A stretch of 36,514 nucleotides of DNA from a virus. The translations under genes were made by a program, and so were the position numbers. Below the pieces are notes generated by a model. It saw nothing but the letters and a program-made list of their open reading frames with translations, did not search any database and was not told the origin of the DNA. Every line of letters begins with the position of its first letter. Position 1 is the stretch's first letter. Positions 1 to 7,459 of the stretch are shown in pieces. The DNA is taken from IMG/VR virus record IMGVR_UViG_3300013101_000034, positions 1 through 36,514 of that record, one strand, 5' to 3'.

Positions 1-1809
1 AACAGGTATGTCATAAATAATTGTTGTGGTTCCATCATCAACAGTATTAGACATCATATAAGATTTTAAATCTTGTCTAAAAACAAATGTTGCTGAATAC
101 TGACTAATAGTTTTTTCAAATGGTAAAGATTGGTTGGTTATAGTAAAATAATATGTTTGTTCACCTTCTGGAATTGTTAAATAATCAGGAAAAATATAAA
201 CAAACTTATTCATAGTTGGAACATTTGTCATTACATACACAGCATCTTCAGATACAATTTTCATTTCACATTCACACAGATCAAAATCAGATTCATTTGA
301 ATAATATGATAATTCAAATATTGCTTCTGAAGTTGCATCGTCTGTTTTAACATTTAAGTTATTAATATTAAAATGATATAAATCTTGATCTTGATGAGAC
401 CAACTTTCAATTAATGTAGGAACTATATTAATTTCTCTCATTATATAATGATAATACGCTGCAGTATTTTGAGAATCCAAAGTCATTTCAAATAGAGTTA
501 TATATTCAATTTCATCTTTTTCAATAATAATATTTCTAGGGAGATATGTTGTAGATGAAGATATTTCATGCCACACATCTTCACTGTAATATTTATATTT
601 ATCAGTAAATACATTTCGTGAAGGAACTAAATCATCACCAAATTCTAGTACTGTATATAACTGAATTTCATTTACTTTTAAATCTGATCTTTTTAATACA
701 GGTATTGAATTTTTTCTTATTGGAGCATCTGGTATAATAACATCAAAGTTTTCATAATCTGTTTCAGATACTAATCTATTTAAACTTACTAAACTTTTAA
801 TTGAATTGCTTCTTATTTCTTGTAAATCTTCTTCATCCTCACCATTATATGCGGGAGCTGCATTAATTACATCATAATCTACTATTGTAGTAACTCCAGT
901 TTGTTGAGTATATATTCTACCACCACTTGTAATGGATCCTGCAATAGAATTTCCATCTTCCCCTTCTGTTACATTAACATAAACAACAATTGTAGATCCA
1001 GGTAATGGTTGTTGACCAATAATACCATTTCCAAAATATATTCTTCTACCTTCTGGAGAAACTCTTAAAACATAACCATAATCAGAACTACTCATTAAAT
1101 ATAAACTATTAAATTGAGTATATAATCTACCTGTATCAACGCTAGAAGCATCTGGGTCTTTTACATATACTGCTATATCAGCAACTTTTCCATCTATTGG
1201 AACATTAATATCTGTAAATTGAAACGGTTGTAAATCATCATCTAGTTGAAATTCTTGTACTGTTGATTGATATTGTTTTGTAGGCATTATAAATTGAAAA
1301 TTTTGATCGTCTGAGGTAGTATCTATTGCAACAGGAACATCATATACTTTACCATCAACTTCATTTGTTATAGTAACTGACGTATTATTAGTTATTGTAA
1401 CTAATGTATCATAATATGTAGTAAAAACAACACCATCAGCAGTTTGAAATTCAAATCCACTAGGAATATTAAATGTTGAATCTAGATCATCAAATGGTAA
1501 ATTTACTGTCATTAATAAATCAGCTATTGAATTTGTTGCTTCTTTTGGACTGTATCCAAGGAATGAACTTAAATTATGAATAGATTCTGGTAATTGAGCT
1601 TGAGTTAGAAAAAACTCTCTATAGATATTACTTTGGTAAAACATAAGATTGGATGCAAGTGTTGTAAAAATATCTATTATATATGAAAGAAATGAAGATT
1701 GAGTTAAGTCAACCTCATCTAATTCCATATATTGTTGTAGAAATTCTATTACTTGAGCTCTTATTGCATCTCTTGATGCATATATTGTTTCAGATACAGG
1801 TGTTGTCAT
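1..1809 (-). CDS. Baseplate wedge protein, J-like / T4 gp6-like (C-terminus cut by window edge)
   Basis: This frame is open from ATG at 1809 to the left edge, giving 603 codons with no stop, so the C-terminus lies outside. An AGAGG ribosome site precedes the ATG. The N-terminus (MTTPVSETIYASRDAIR) leads into a helical segment. The middle carries RRIYFGNGIIGQQPLPGST followed by a V-Y-V-N-V-T-E-G-E-D-G-N strand. This FGNG...G..P.PGSTI pattern is typical of the baseplate J family, which includes P2 gpJ and T4 gp6 and forms the wedge ring around the hub. It is the last visible gene of a minus-strand unit after the terminator near 3060 and sits close to the gp25-like gene, as expected for wedge components. 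The family call is firm; equivalence to gp6 specifically is inferred. Confidence 0.8.
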   Translation of the reverse strand, partial: MTTPVSETIYASRDAIRAQVIEFLQQYMELDEVDLTQSSFLSYIIDIFTTLASNLMFYQSNIYREFFLTQAQLPESIHNLSSFLGYSPKEATNSIADLLMTVNLPFDDLDSTFNIPSGFEFQTADGVVFTTYYDTLVTITNNTSVTITNEVDGKVYDVPVAIDTTSDDQNFQFIMPTKQYQSTVQEFQLDDDLQPFQFTDINVPIDGKVADIAVYVKDPDASSVDTGRLYTQFNSLYLMSSSDYGYVLRVSPEGRRIYFGNGIIGQQPLPGSTIVVYVNVTEGEDGNSIAGSITSGGRIYTQQTGVTTIVDYDVINAAPAYNGEDEEDLQEIRSNSIKSLVSLNRLVSETDYENFDVIIPDAPIRKNSIPVLKRSDLKVNEIQLYTVLEFGDDLVPSRNVFTDKYKYYSEDVWHEISSSTTYLPRNIIIEKDEIEYITLFEMTLDSQNTAAYYHYIMREINIVPTLIESWSHQDQDLYHFNINNLNVKTDDATSEAIFELSYYSNESDFDLCECEMKIVSEDAVYVMTNVPTMNKFVYIFPDYLTIPEGEQTYYFTITNQSLPFEKTISQYSATFVFRQDLKSYMMSNTVDDGTTTIIYDIPV

Positions 1810-1820
1810 GTTTAATACCT

Positions 1821-2465
1821 CTAAATTTCAAGTAAACCAGAATTATCATTCCACATGTCTACTAGATTAATTTTTAGTTCCTCATCTTTAACTAACATTT
1901 TAGCTAAAGATTCTGCTTCCTCTACTGTATGAACTTTTTTATCATAATCAAAAAATACATATGTATCTTCTGTCTTAGCTTCTACTTTTTCTGTTCCTTT
2001 ACTTTCATATACTTTACATCTTAATTTCCAATATCTTTTTTCTGTATTAGGATAAGGCTCAACTCCAGTAACTTTAAAAATTGGATAAGTATCATCTGAA
2101 GATTGTAAAAATTCAGATTCAAATTTAACTATATCTCCAGCATAAGGAGTTATTCCATATAAAGATGGAAACACTATACTCGTTTCTTGTTCTTTAATTA
2201 AACCAAATTCAGATCCATCAAAGGCAGTTGATATTTCTTCTGAAAAATATACAGGGAGTAATAAATATTTATCCCATTTAATTCCAGATAAATCTCCAGT
2301 TCGTTCATAAGCACCACCAAACATCTGATCATCATCCCAAACAGTAGTATCTTTATTTATATTCCAATATGTAGTAAGGAATGCAACACCATGTCTGGCA
2401 TAATACTCAAGAGTTAGTCTTTGATACTCATGAATATATTCATATAAACGTTCCCAGTTTTGCAT
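1821..2465 (-). CDS. Putative virion protein, possibly neck/head-completion (gp14-like)
   Basis: A 214-residue protein starting with MQNWERLYEYIHEYQRLTLE after a GAGGT ribosome site. It contains WDDDQMFGGAYERTGDLSG and YLLLPVYFSEEI, then a beta-rich half with YAGDIVKFES and a V-E-P-Y-P stretch. The run 'GD+V.F... I..V..VEPY....YWKL....Y' recalls the C-terminal half of the T4 neck protein gp14, but this comparison is from memory and weak. It ends in TAG 11 bases before the baseplate wedge ATG, so the two are co-transcribed. No signal peptide or membrane segment is visible. A structural role is likely from context; the exact one is uncertain. Confidence 0.5.
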   Translation of the reverse strand: MQNWERLYEYIHEYQRLTLEYYARHGVAFLTTYWNINKDTTVWDDDQMFGGAYERTGDLSGIKWDKYLLLPVYFSEEISTAFDGSEFGLIKEQETSIVFPSLYGITPYAGDIVKFESEFLQSSDDTYPIFKVTGVEPYPNTEKRYWKLRCKVYESKGTEKVEAKTEDTYVFFDYDKKVHTVEEAESLAKMLVKDEELKINLVDMWNDNSGLLEI

Positions 2466-2468
2466 ATT

Positions 2469-2975
2469 TTACCTCTTTATAGATGATATAAATTTTGATA
2501 TTATAGGACGAGACATTGCTTTTTTCTTGATAGCGCTCATTTTAAGTTGAACTCTATTTGATATTTGTTCTTTAATCAGCGGTGTCATTTTTCCTTCAAT
2601 TAAATATACTTTCATATTTCCTTCACTATATTCTTTAGAAAAAGAAAAAATAAGATTAGAATTTATATATTTACCTTTTTTCTTTAATATAACTTTAAAT
2701 TTATCTTTTTCTTTTGTAACACTACAATACAGTTCTTCCATCTGAATAAAATGTTGATTTTCCTCAAACTCGTCTATAAATATATTAGTATATTCAGAAG
2801 GAGCTTTTAATACTAATTGAGAAACTATTTCATTATCTTTCATCTCACCTACAACATTATAAACTGAAAATGATTCATTCTTTTCTATAATAAGAATCTG
2901 TACATTACCAATATGCTTTTTCTTAAAGATTCCTTTATATGTTTTTATAATACCATAGATAATTCTATTTCTCAT
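2469..2975 (-). CDS. Hypothetical protein, basic, in baseplate operon
   Basis: A 168-residue, lysine-rich protein that I do not recognise. The start has an AGGAAA ribosome site. The N-terminus (MRNRIIYGIIKTYKGIFKKK) is strongly basic and amphipathic. The middle is predicted beta-rich, with repeated V-L-K and E-L-Y-C strands, and the C-terminus is basic again (IKKKAMSRPIISKFISSIKR). It is the first gene after the terminator at 3055-3093 and runs into the neck-like gene with a 3-base gap. Its position suggests a small virion or assembly protein, but nothing in the sequence fixes a function. Confidence 0.6.
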   Translation of the reverse strand: MRNRIIYGIIKTYKGIFKKKHIGNVQILIIEKNESFSVYNVVGEMKDNEIVSQLVLKAPSEYTNIFIDEFEENQHFIQMEELYCSVTKEKDKFKVILKKKGKYINSNLIFSFSKEYSEGNMKVYLIEGKMTPLIKEQISNRVQLKMSAIKKKAMSRPIISKFISSIKR

Positions 2976-3054
2976 AATATTTTCCTATTGTATATAGAAC
3001 TTGTTTAGTTATATTAAGCTTTTAAGTTATTGTTTTTATTCTAAAAAAAATGGT

Positions 3055-3093
3055 AAAAAAATCGGTTCTTGGTTATATCCATGAACCGATTTT
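3055..3093 (-). terminator. Intrinsic terminator after gp25-like gene
   Basis: Arms 3058-3068 and 3083-3093 are perfectly complementary (AAAATCGGTTC / GAACCGATTTT), with a further TGG/CCA pairing inside the loop. Read on the minus strand, the hairpin runs straight into a T tract. It lies 10 bases downstream of the gp25-like stop. Confidence 0.85.
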
Positions 3094-3102
3094 AGTTTGT
3101 TT

Positions 3103-3531
3103 CTATTCTTCTAATTTTAACATTGTTTCCTTGGATATTTCTACTGCCATTGAAGATTCTTCATCATCATATGTTAAATCAATATCTACAATAAAACCAT
3201 GTCCATCCTGCATAAAAGTAATTTCTATATTTGTTAATAAAGCTCTATTATCATACATCATTAATCGAGTTTGTATTTCATCCTTAATACCGTCAATAGT
3301 TATATCGTCAGCAGGATCAAAAATATATTTATATAAATTACTTCCATATTCTGGATTTGCAATATAGGTTCTAAGTGGTGTTAACAATATATTATTCCAA
3401 GAATTTATTACTGCCTGAATATTTGAAATTCTAGAGAAATCTCCTCTTGAAGAAATATTATCTATATAATCAGTAATTCTATCATCTGAACCGGTTATAT
3501 TTTTTTTAAATCTTTTTAAAATAGAAGCCAT
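3103..3531 (-). CDS. gp25: Baseplate wedge subunit, T4 gp25 / lysozyme-like family
   Basis: A 142-residue protein, about the family's normal length. The block NNILLTPLRTYIANPEYGS, then L-Y-K-Y-I-F-D-P-A-D-D, then IKDEIQTRLMMYDNRA followed by a T-N-I-E-I strand, is the diagnostic gp25/gpW-type fold: an LLT.PGER-like loop, a helix carrying I...I...L..YEPR-like residues, and terminal beta strands. In T4, gp25 is part of the wedge core that starts sheath polymerisation. The start ATG overlaps the stop of the gp51-like frame (TAATG), so translation is probably coupled. It is the last gene before a strong terminator. The lysozyme name is historical and no catalytic activity is implied. Confidence 0.9.
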   Translation of the reverse strand: MASILKRFKKNITGSDDRITDYIDNISSRGDFSRISNIQAVINSWNNILLTPLRTYIANPEYGSNLYKYIFDPADDITIDGIKDEIQTRLMMYDNRALLTNIEITFMQDGHGFIVDIDLTYDDEESSMAVEISKETMLKLEE

Positions 3532-3686
3532 TAATTCCTCCTTTCTTCCATCAATTTCAATCGCTGATCTTCAATATCTGTTTTCCATTTAAGAAGATCA
3601 TTGAATCTTTTAACAGGCATGCTCATGATATCTAAATAATTTTGATGTAACATTTCAATACATGCAAATATAGATTCATTTAACAT
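3531..3686 (-). CDS. Small gp51-like / tail-chaperone-like frame, probably expressed as a +1 frameshift extension of the gp26-like protein
   Basis: From the ATG at 3686 this frame gives 51 residues (MLNESIFACIEMLHQNYLD, then IMSMPVKRFNDLLKWK and a charged tail ending ERRN). The helix followed by 'I..MP..RFN.LL.W' resembles the C-terminal half of tail assembly chaperones and small hub-assembly proteins such as T4 gp51. The ATG has no clear ribosome site. The frame stays open upstream through TTC GCA TGG TGT ACT CAG CCT AGT into the end of the gp26-like gene, which suggests frameshift expression. Its TAA overlaps the gp25 ATG (TAATG). The coding call is good; separate initiation versus frameshift is unresolved. 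Confidence 0.65.
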   Translation of the reverse strand: MLNESIFACIEMLHQNYLDIMSMPVKRFNDLLKWKTDIEDQRLKLMEERRN

Positions 3687-3708
3687 TTTTTTATAGTCGT
3701 CTGCAGCA

Positions 3709-4500
3709 CTAGGCTGAGTACACCATGCGAAAAAATTGAGACACTAAATCTATGTCTACATCCTCCTCCGCACTACAGTGCTGACAAAATGTTTTCATTT
3801 TTAATTCCATTCCATATTTACCAAATTCATCTTGATATGTTTTATGAATAATTCTTTTATCTCTAGCAGGTAATGTTAAATAAGCATCTAAAATATCAAT
3901 TCTGTCATTATATACTTTAGATTTTTTATCATCTTTCATATCCTGCTCAAACCTATCAATAATTAAAGTCTCAGTTATTAATTCAATTGAGGAACCAGGT
4001 CTACTGCTTAGATTTTTTATAGCCATCATTTCTTCATATAGAGAAGGCTGTCTAATATATACAGTTATACCTTTTGATACTGGTAATTCTTTTTTAACTT
4101 GTTTTTTCAAAATATTTTTTTCTGGATACATATTAAAATTAAATGTATCAGAAGCTTGAATTGTTACTGGATAGGTTTTATTACATGAAGAGCATGTAAT
4201 ATCATAATTACGAACCTCTTCATAAGTAATATGATATAAACCATATAACAATGCATCTCTATCTTTTAGAGTACATATTCTTAAAAAAGACTCAAAATCT
4301 TTAATAATTGTTGGTTTTTTAACTAATGTTTCATAAATACATTTATTTAAATGTTCAGTAATTTTGTTTGGTGAAATTAAACTACCTTTCATTTTTTCTT
4401 CTTCTGAAACATTTAAACTCCTTACATTAAATGTAAGATTAGTATGAGGTGTAGTAACCTCATATTCCGGATACTTTAAATCAAATCCTGTAAATGGCAT
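3709..4500 (-). CDS. Baseplate hub/chaperone protein, T4 gp26-like, with zinc-binding cysteine pairs
   Basis: A 263-residue protein. The start MPFTGFDLKYPEYEVTTPHT matches the 'YPEY.VTLP' opening of gp26-like baseplate hub proteins of T4-type phages, and residues around 90-110 (DRDALLYGLYHITYEE) fit the same family. Two CxxC pairs are visible: ITCSSCNKTYPV near residue 120 and FCQHCSAEEDV near residue 240. Together they could bind one zinc, splitting a ribbon across the domain. The gene ends FFRMVYSA with TAG at 3711-3709, beyond a TTT TTT CGC slip site. It sits directly before the gp51-like frame and gp25. In this family the product is an assembly factor for the hub rather than an abundant structural protein, which is inference here. 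Confidence 0.75.
   Translation of the reverse strand: MPFTGFDLKYPEYEVTTPHTNLTFNVRSLNVSEEEKMKGSLISPNKITEHLNKCIYETLVKKPTIIKDFESFLRICTLKDRDALLYGLYHITYEEVRNYDITCSSCNKTYPVTIQASDTFNFNMYPEKNILKKQVKKELPVSKGITVYIRQPSLYEEMMAIKNLSSRPGSSIELITETLIIDRFEQDMKDDKKSKVYNDRIDILDAYLTLPARDKRIIHKTYQDEFGKYGMELKMKTFCQHCSAEEDVDIDLVSQFFRMVYSA
3727..3735 (-). other. Candidate +1 programmed ribosomal frameshift site
   Basis: The minus strand reads TTT TTT CGC in the gp26-like frame. A Phe tRNA on the second TTT can slip +1 onto TTC, while the next codon CGC should be rare in this AT-rich genome. The +1 frame is bounded upstream by a TAG five codons before and is then open into the 51-residue gp51-like frame; frame 0 stops six codons later. 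The slip site lies in this short shared open stretch. No experimental support. Confidence 0.5.
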
Positions 4501-4549
4501 TTTAAACCCCTTTCATTCATATCTAATTAATAAAATTCTAACTTTAAAA

Positions 4550-5281
4550 TTATAATTTGGTAAGTTTATTTTGAACATTACCAATTTTTTTCTGTAAACT
4601 ATCTTTACAATTTTCACTATTCTGTGCTTTGGCACATACCCCCAAACCTGATTTTAACTTTTGCATTCTTAATCTTAAAGCTTTATCTTTTTGTGATTTA
4701 AGACATGCTGCTTTATCAGGTTTACCTTTACACATTCTTGCAGCTTTATCTAAATAATTTTTATAAATTTTAGTTGCTGCAAATGCTACTAATGATACAG
4801 CAGCAGCTCCTGTAACGCCAACTGCTATTGAACTAAGAGAGCCTTTACTAGCTGTATCTACAGCAAGTTTGGCTGCGGCTTTACTTCCTTTTTTAATTAA
4901 AGATTTACTATTTCTAACAGCTTTTTTCATATTGCCATGTAAACCTTGTAACCATGATTGTTGATCTCCTGCTTCTGTAATAAATTCTAATATTACTTTT
5001 GAAGAAGACAAATTGTATTTTGATATCGGACCAAGTTCATGAATCAGTTTATACATTTTATTATCATATTCATAAACTAACTTATGAAATTGTTCCCACA
5101 GTTTATATTCTTTTTTAATATTATATTTTTCTAGTGGGATTTCATTGTTTACTATAACATTCATGATCTGATAATCTGAAGCTTCAACATGTATAAAATA
5201 TTTTAATTCTTGATTATCAGTCATTTCATATATTGTATTTCTACATATTTTTAAAAACAATAAAGAATCTTTTATGTTCAT
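4550..5281 (-). CDS. Virion-associated unknown, paralog A, with central hydrophobic helix and basic Cys-containing tail
   Basis: The start is placed at MNIKDSLLFLKICRN because GAGGG lies just upstream; an in-frame ATG at 5296 falls next to the terminator and lacks a site. The N-terminal 100 residues share a pattern with the next gene upstream: 'LFLK..R', 'EASDYQIM......IP', 'LWEQFHKLV' and 'ELGPIS....SS..ILE'. After this come a basic stretch (MKKAVRNSKSLIKKGSKAAA), an Ala/Val-rich hydrophobic helix (about residues 150-175) and a lysine-rich tail with cysteines (ARMCKGKPDKAACLKSQKDK). The order suggests a soluble head, a membrane-active or tape-like helix and a nucleic-acid-like tail. Function is unknown; its place between tube and hub genes suggests a tail-lumen, injected or assembly protein. 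Confidence 0.6.
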   Translation of the reverse strand: MNIKDSLLFLKICRNTIYEMTDNQELKYFIHVEASDYQIMNVIVNNEIPLEKYNIKKEYKLWEQFHKLVYEYDNKMYKLIHELGPISKYNLSSSKVILEFITEAGDQQSWLQGLHGNMKKAVRNSKSLIKKGSKAAAKLAVDTASKGSLSSIAVGVTGAAAVSLVAFAATKIYKNYLDKAARMCKGKPDKAACLKSQKDKALRLRMQKLKSGLGVCAKAQNSENCKDSLQKKIGNVQNKLTKL

Positions 5282-5297
5282 AAATCCCTCTACCATG

Positions 5298-5336
5298 AAA
5301 AAAAATAGTCGGACCTGTTTAGAAAGTCCGACTATT
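5298..5336 (-). terminator. Intrinsic terminator between the two paralogs
   Basis: Arms 5304-5314 and 5326-5336 (AATAGTCGGAC / GTCCGACTATT) are perfect, with an 11-base loop. On the minus strand they are followed by eight T residues. It lies only about 17 bases before paralog A's start codon, so paralog A probably depends on read-through. Confidence 0.85.
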
Positions 5337-5354
5337 TAATTTAATTAAACTGCA

Positions 5355-6110
5355 TTATTTTTTATTTTTTTTAGCTTTTATATCTTTTGAGATTTTTGCT
5401 AATTTAGTTGCAGCAACCTGTTTTGCTGCTGGAGTCTTTGCAGCAGCTTTTTTAGCTTTCCACATTTTATAAGCTTTATAAAGACCATAAACACCAGCAA
5501 CAGCAACAGCACCTTTTGCAATATCTGTACCTGATATAGACTTAGCTTTTGCTTTTGCTTCTAAACCTCTTTCTTTTTGTCTATCTCTTACTGCTTTATA
5601 ATCTGCTGCTTGTTTAGTAGTTCTAATTAAAGGTTCATATTCTTTTCTATTTCTTTCACCTTTCAACTTCTGAATTTTCTTATGGGCTGCACTATCTCTT
5701 GTCCAAGTAACCCCAAATTTTTCATTTAAGAATTCGTTAGATAATGTACCATTTTCTTTTGCAAGCTCAAGAATAGGAGCTGCTGAAGAATAACCCATAC
5801 CACTAACAGGACCCATTTCAAATATTATATCATTAATACTTTCTTGGATTTCTTCATCAAAGGTATGAAATTCTTGAACAAGAACTCGTTTAAAAATCTC
5901 CCATACCATTTGTTCATTATCATTATCAAATTTATTTTCAGGCATTTCACCTAAAGTTAAAAGATGCATGATTTCATAATCTGAAGCTTCATTTTGAATA
6001 TAATTAATCAATTCAGTTTTTTCTTCTATATCTGATATTTCAACTGATTCAACAACATCAGTTCTAGCTAGTTTTAGAAAGAATAAACTTTCAAGTGTTG
6101 GATGTAACAT
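5355..6110 (-). CDS. Virion-associated unknown, paralog B, with Ala/Lys-rich C-terminus
   Basis: A 251-residue protein starting MLHPTLESLFFLKLARTDVV after a GGAGG site. It shares with paralog A 'LFFLKLAR', 'YIQNEASDYEIMHLL..GEMP', 'VWEIFKRVLV' and 'FEMGPVSG..YSSAAPILEL', so the two arose by tandem duplication. The second half differs: a charged helix (KIQKLKGERNRKEY), a glycine/alanine hydrophobic patch (AKGAVAVAGVYGLYKAYKMW) and a histone-H1-like tail of Lys/Ala repeats. It follows the tube gene and ends at a strong terminator. I do not recognise the family; an internal or injected virion role is possible. Confidence 0.6.
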   Translation of the reverse strand: MLHPTLESLFFLKLARTDVVESVEISDIEEKTELINYIQNEASDYEIMHLLTLGEMPENKFDNDNEQMVWEIFKRVLVQEFHTFDEEIQESINDIIFEMGPVSGMGYSSAAPILELAKENGTLSNEFLNEKFGVTWTRDSAAHKKIQKLKGERNRKEYEPLIRTTKQAADYKAVRDRQKERGLEAKAKAKSISGTDIAKGAVAVAGVYGLYKAYKMWKAKKAAAKTPAAKQVAATKLAKISKDIKAKKNKK

Positions 6111-6149
6111 AGTAATCCTCCTGTTTAAAATATATTTTATTTATTTTTA

Positions 6150-6890
6150 TTAATTTGATGAACCATAACTAGAAATAATACCACTATCTCCACGAGCTGG
6201 TTGTACAAAACTATCATGAAATTCTTTACATTTATCATATACCCAATCTTCATGCCAAGCATAATCAACATTAAATTCTATTTCAATATCTAATTTACCA
6301 ATACTTTCAATATCACTAGCGTGTAAATCAGCTGGATCTTTTGTTGGATATACTCCATCATAGCAAGCAAAGTATTCAATAGTTTTTGCATCTGGTGCTG
6401 TAGTCCAATAATATAATAATGATGAATATTGAGCTGTAGAATAACCAACACCTGCTTGATCATCTAATGTTTCTGATGCTCCAGTTCTGTAATCTCTAAT
6501 TGATTTAACCCACTTATGCATAAATGTAGTAATAGGTAAACCTTGCATTTCAGTAAATTTAACAGAAACTGAATTTCCATAATCTAAGTTTCCAGGAACT
6601 GCCCATTTAACTCCACCTAATCCTGTAAACTCTATTTTGTTTAATGTTCCACCTGGTGGTGTAACACCTGTACATGTCGCTGCTAATATTTTTTGTACGT
6701 CACCTTTGTCAATGCTATCTGTGACTCTATCACCTTTACCGATTTCTAACATTAATCCATTTGGTAATTTATCAAACCATATAAAATGATATCCTGTTAT
6801 GTAAGGATCAGCAACACCTGTACTATGTCCACCCCAACGTCTAGATAGTTGATTCTGAGCAGTATTTATAAAAGCACTTTTTAAACTCAT
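6150..6890 (-). CDS. gp19: Tail tube protein, T4 gp19-like
   Basis: A 246-residue protein with a strong GGAGGAA ribosome site. It opens MSLKSAFINTAQNQLSRRWG, continues YHFIWFDKLPNGLM, and has the family core W-A-V-P-G-N-L-D-Y-G-N-S-V-S-V-K-F-T-E followed by GLPITTFMHKWVKSIRDYR. The pattern 'VPGNLDYG..VSVKFTEM.GLPI...MHKWV..IRDYR' is characteristic of myovirus tube monomers, which stack into the DNA-conducting inner tail. At the C-terminus, I-E-I-E-F-N-V-D-Y-A-W-H is the closing strand seen in the same fold. It is longer than T4 gp19 (about 163 residues), mainly through inserts in the middle. It is the first gene of a unit preceded by a leftward promoter-like motif at 7020-7034. Confidence 0.9.
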   Translation of the reverse strand: MSLKSAFINTAQNQLSRRWGGHSTGVADPYITGYHFIWFDKLPNGLMLEIGKGDRVTDSIDKGDVQKILAATCTGVTPPGGTLNKIEFTGLGGVKWAVPGNLDYGNSVSVKFTEMQGLPITTFMHKWVKSIRDYRTGASETLDDQAGVGYSTAQYSSLLYYWTTAPDAKTIEYFACYDGVYPTKDPADLHASDIESIGKLDIEIEFNVDYAWHEDWVYDKCKEFHDSFVQPARGDSGIISSYGSSN

Positions 6891-7019
6891 AATAATTCCT
6901 CCGTATTAACTTCTTTTATATATATTTTAAATCCTTTTCTGAATCAAATGGAGAATTCTTTTTTCAACAATTTATTTATATTTTTTCAGCCTTCACATGA
7001 TGATCCTGAATATATTTTC

Positions 7020-7034
7020 TTTATAATTTGTTCT
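7020..7034 (-). promoter_or_regulatory. Leftward promoter-like motif (AGAACAAATTATAAA) before the tube gene
   Basis: This copy is base-for-base identical over 15 bases to the copy at 25622-25636. It lies about 130 bases upstream of the tube start and just after the hairpin at 7070-7105, the expected order of terminator then promoter. Confidence 0.55.
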
Positions 7035-7069
7035 AAATAAATTGTTAACTGGTTTAACCATCGACGTGT

Positions 7070-7105
7070 TTAACTCCCTATCTATAATACAAGATAGGGA
7101 GTTAA
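7070..7105 (-). terminator. Hairpin, probable terminator of the 65-aa gene
   Basis: Arms 7070-7083 and 7092-7105 are perfectly complementary over 14 bases (TTAACTCCCTATCT / AGATAGGGAGTTAA) with an 8-base loop, 10 bases after the stop at 7115. The trailing T tract on the minus strand is poor, so termination is less certain than for the other hairpins. Confidence 0.6.
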
Positions 7106-7114
7106 TATTAATAC

Positions 7115-7312
7115 TTATTTTGCTTTATCATTCTGAATTGAAAGAGATCTAAAGTCTTTTAATAGATTTCCCAATTGCATGCTAAGCTTTCTAGCTTGAA
7201 GAGCTTTTGTTTTGCTACCCCTGCCATCTTTTCCGCCTTCGGCTAATTCTGTAAAAGCTTCAAATCCCTTATTTAGATCCTCTACTGATTCATCATATTC
7301 TACTAAACTCAT
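7115..7312 (-). CDS. Small basic-tailed protein, weakly histone H1/Hc1-like
   Basis: A 65-residue protein with a strong AGGAGGAAG site. An acidic N-terminus (MSLVEYDESVEDLNKGFEAF) is followed by a glycine-rich turn and the basic helix RGSKTKALQARKLSMQLGNL with L-L-K-D-F-R. The 'K..KA...ARK....L..L.K.FR' pattern recalls small phage and bacterial histone-H1-like proteins, but the match is by eye and short. It is a single-gene unit with its own upstream promoter-like motif and downstream hairpin, set between the abundant sheath and tube genes, so it may be highly expressed. It could equally be a tail assembly factor. Confidence 0.6.
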   Translation of the reverse strand: MSLVEYDESVEDLNKGFEAFTELAEGGKDGRGSKTKALQARKLSMQLGNLLKDFRSLSIQNDKAK

Positions 7313-7364
7313 AACTTCTTCCTCCTAATTAAATTAATTTAAATTTTCATATTCCACGATATGA

Positions 7365-7379
7365 TTTAATATATGTTCT
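7365..7379 (-). promoter_or_regulatory. Leftward promoter-like motif (AGAACATATATTAAA)
   Basis: A copy of the AGAACAWAT motif 53-67 bases upstream of the 65-aa gene and directly after the sheath terminator at 7410-7453. Confidence 0.5.
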
Positions 7380-7409
7380 TGTTTAAATACTATATTAGCG
7401 TCACAACGG

Positions 7410-7453
7410 AAAAAACAGAGAATAGAAGACTTTTACATATCCTATTCTCTGTT
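7410..7453 (-). terminator. Intrinsic terminator of the sheath gene
   Basis: Arms 7414-7425 and 7442-7453 (AACAGAGAATAG / CTATTCTCTGTT) are perfect, with a 16-base loop. On the minus strand a T6 tract follows. It starts 7 bases after the sheath stop. Confidence 0.85.
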
Positions 7454-7459
7454 ATCTAT

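Noticed and set aside
3050-3367. Open frame on the plus strand over the gp25-like gene
   Set aside because: It begins inside the terminator and overlaps a clear gp25-family gene; no ribosome site.
1821-4500. Reassigned TAG stop codon, as in some very large gut phages
   Set aside because: TAG ends several well-bounded genes here (gp25-like at 3103, gp26-like at 3709, the 214-aa gene at 1821) at sensible family lengths.
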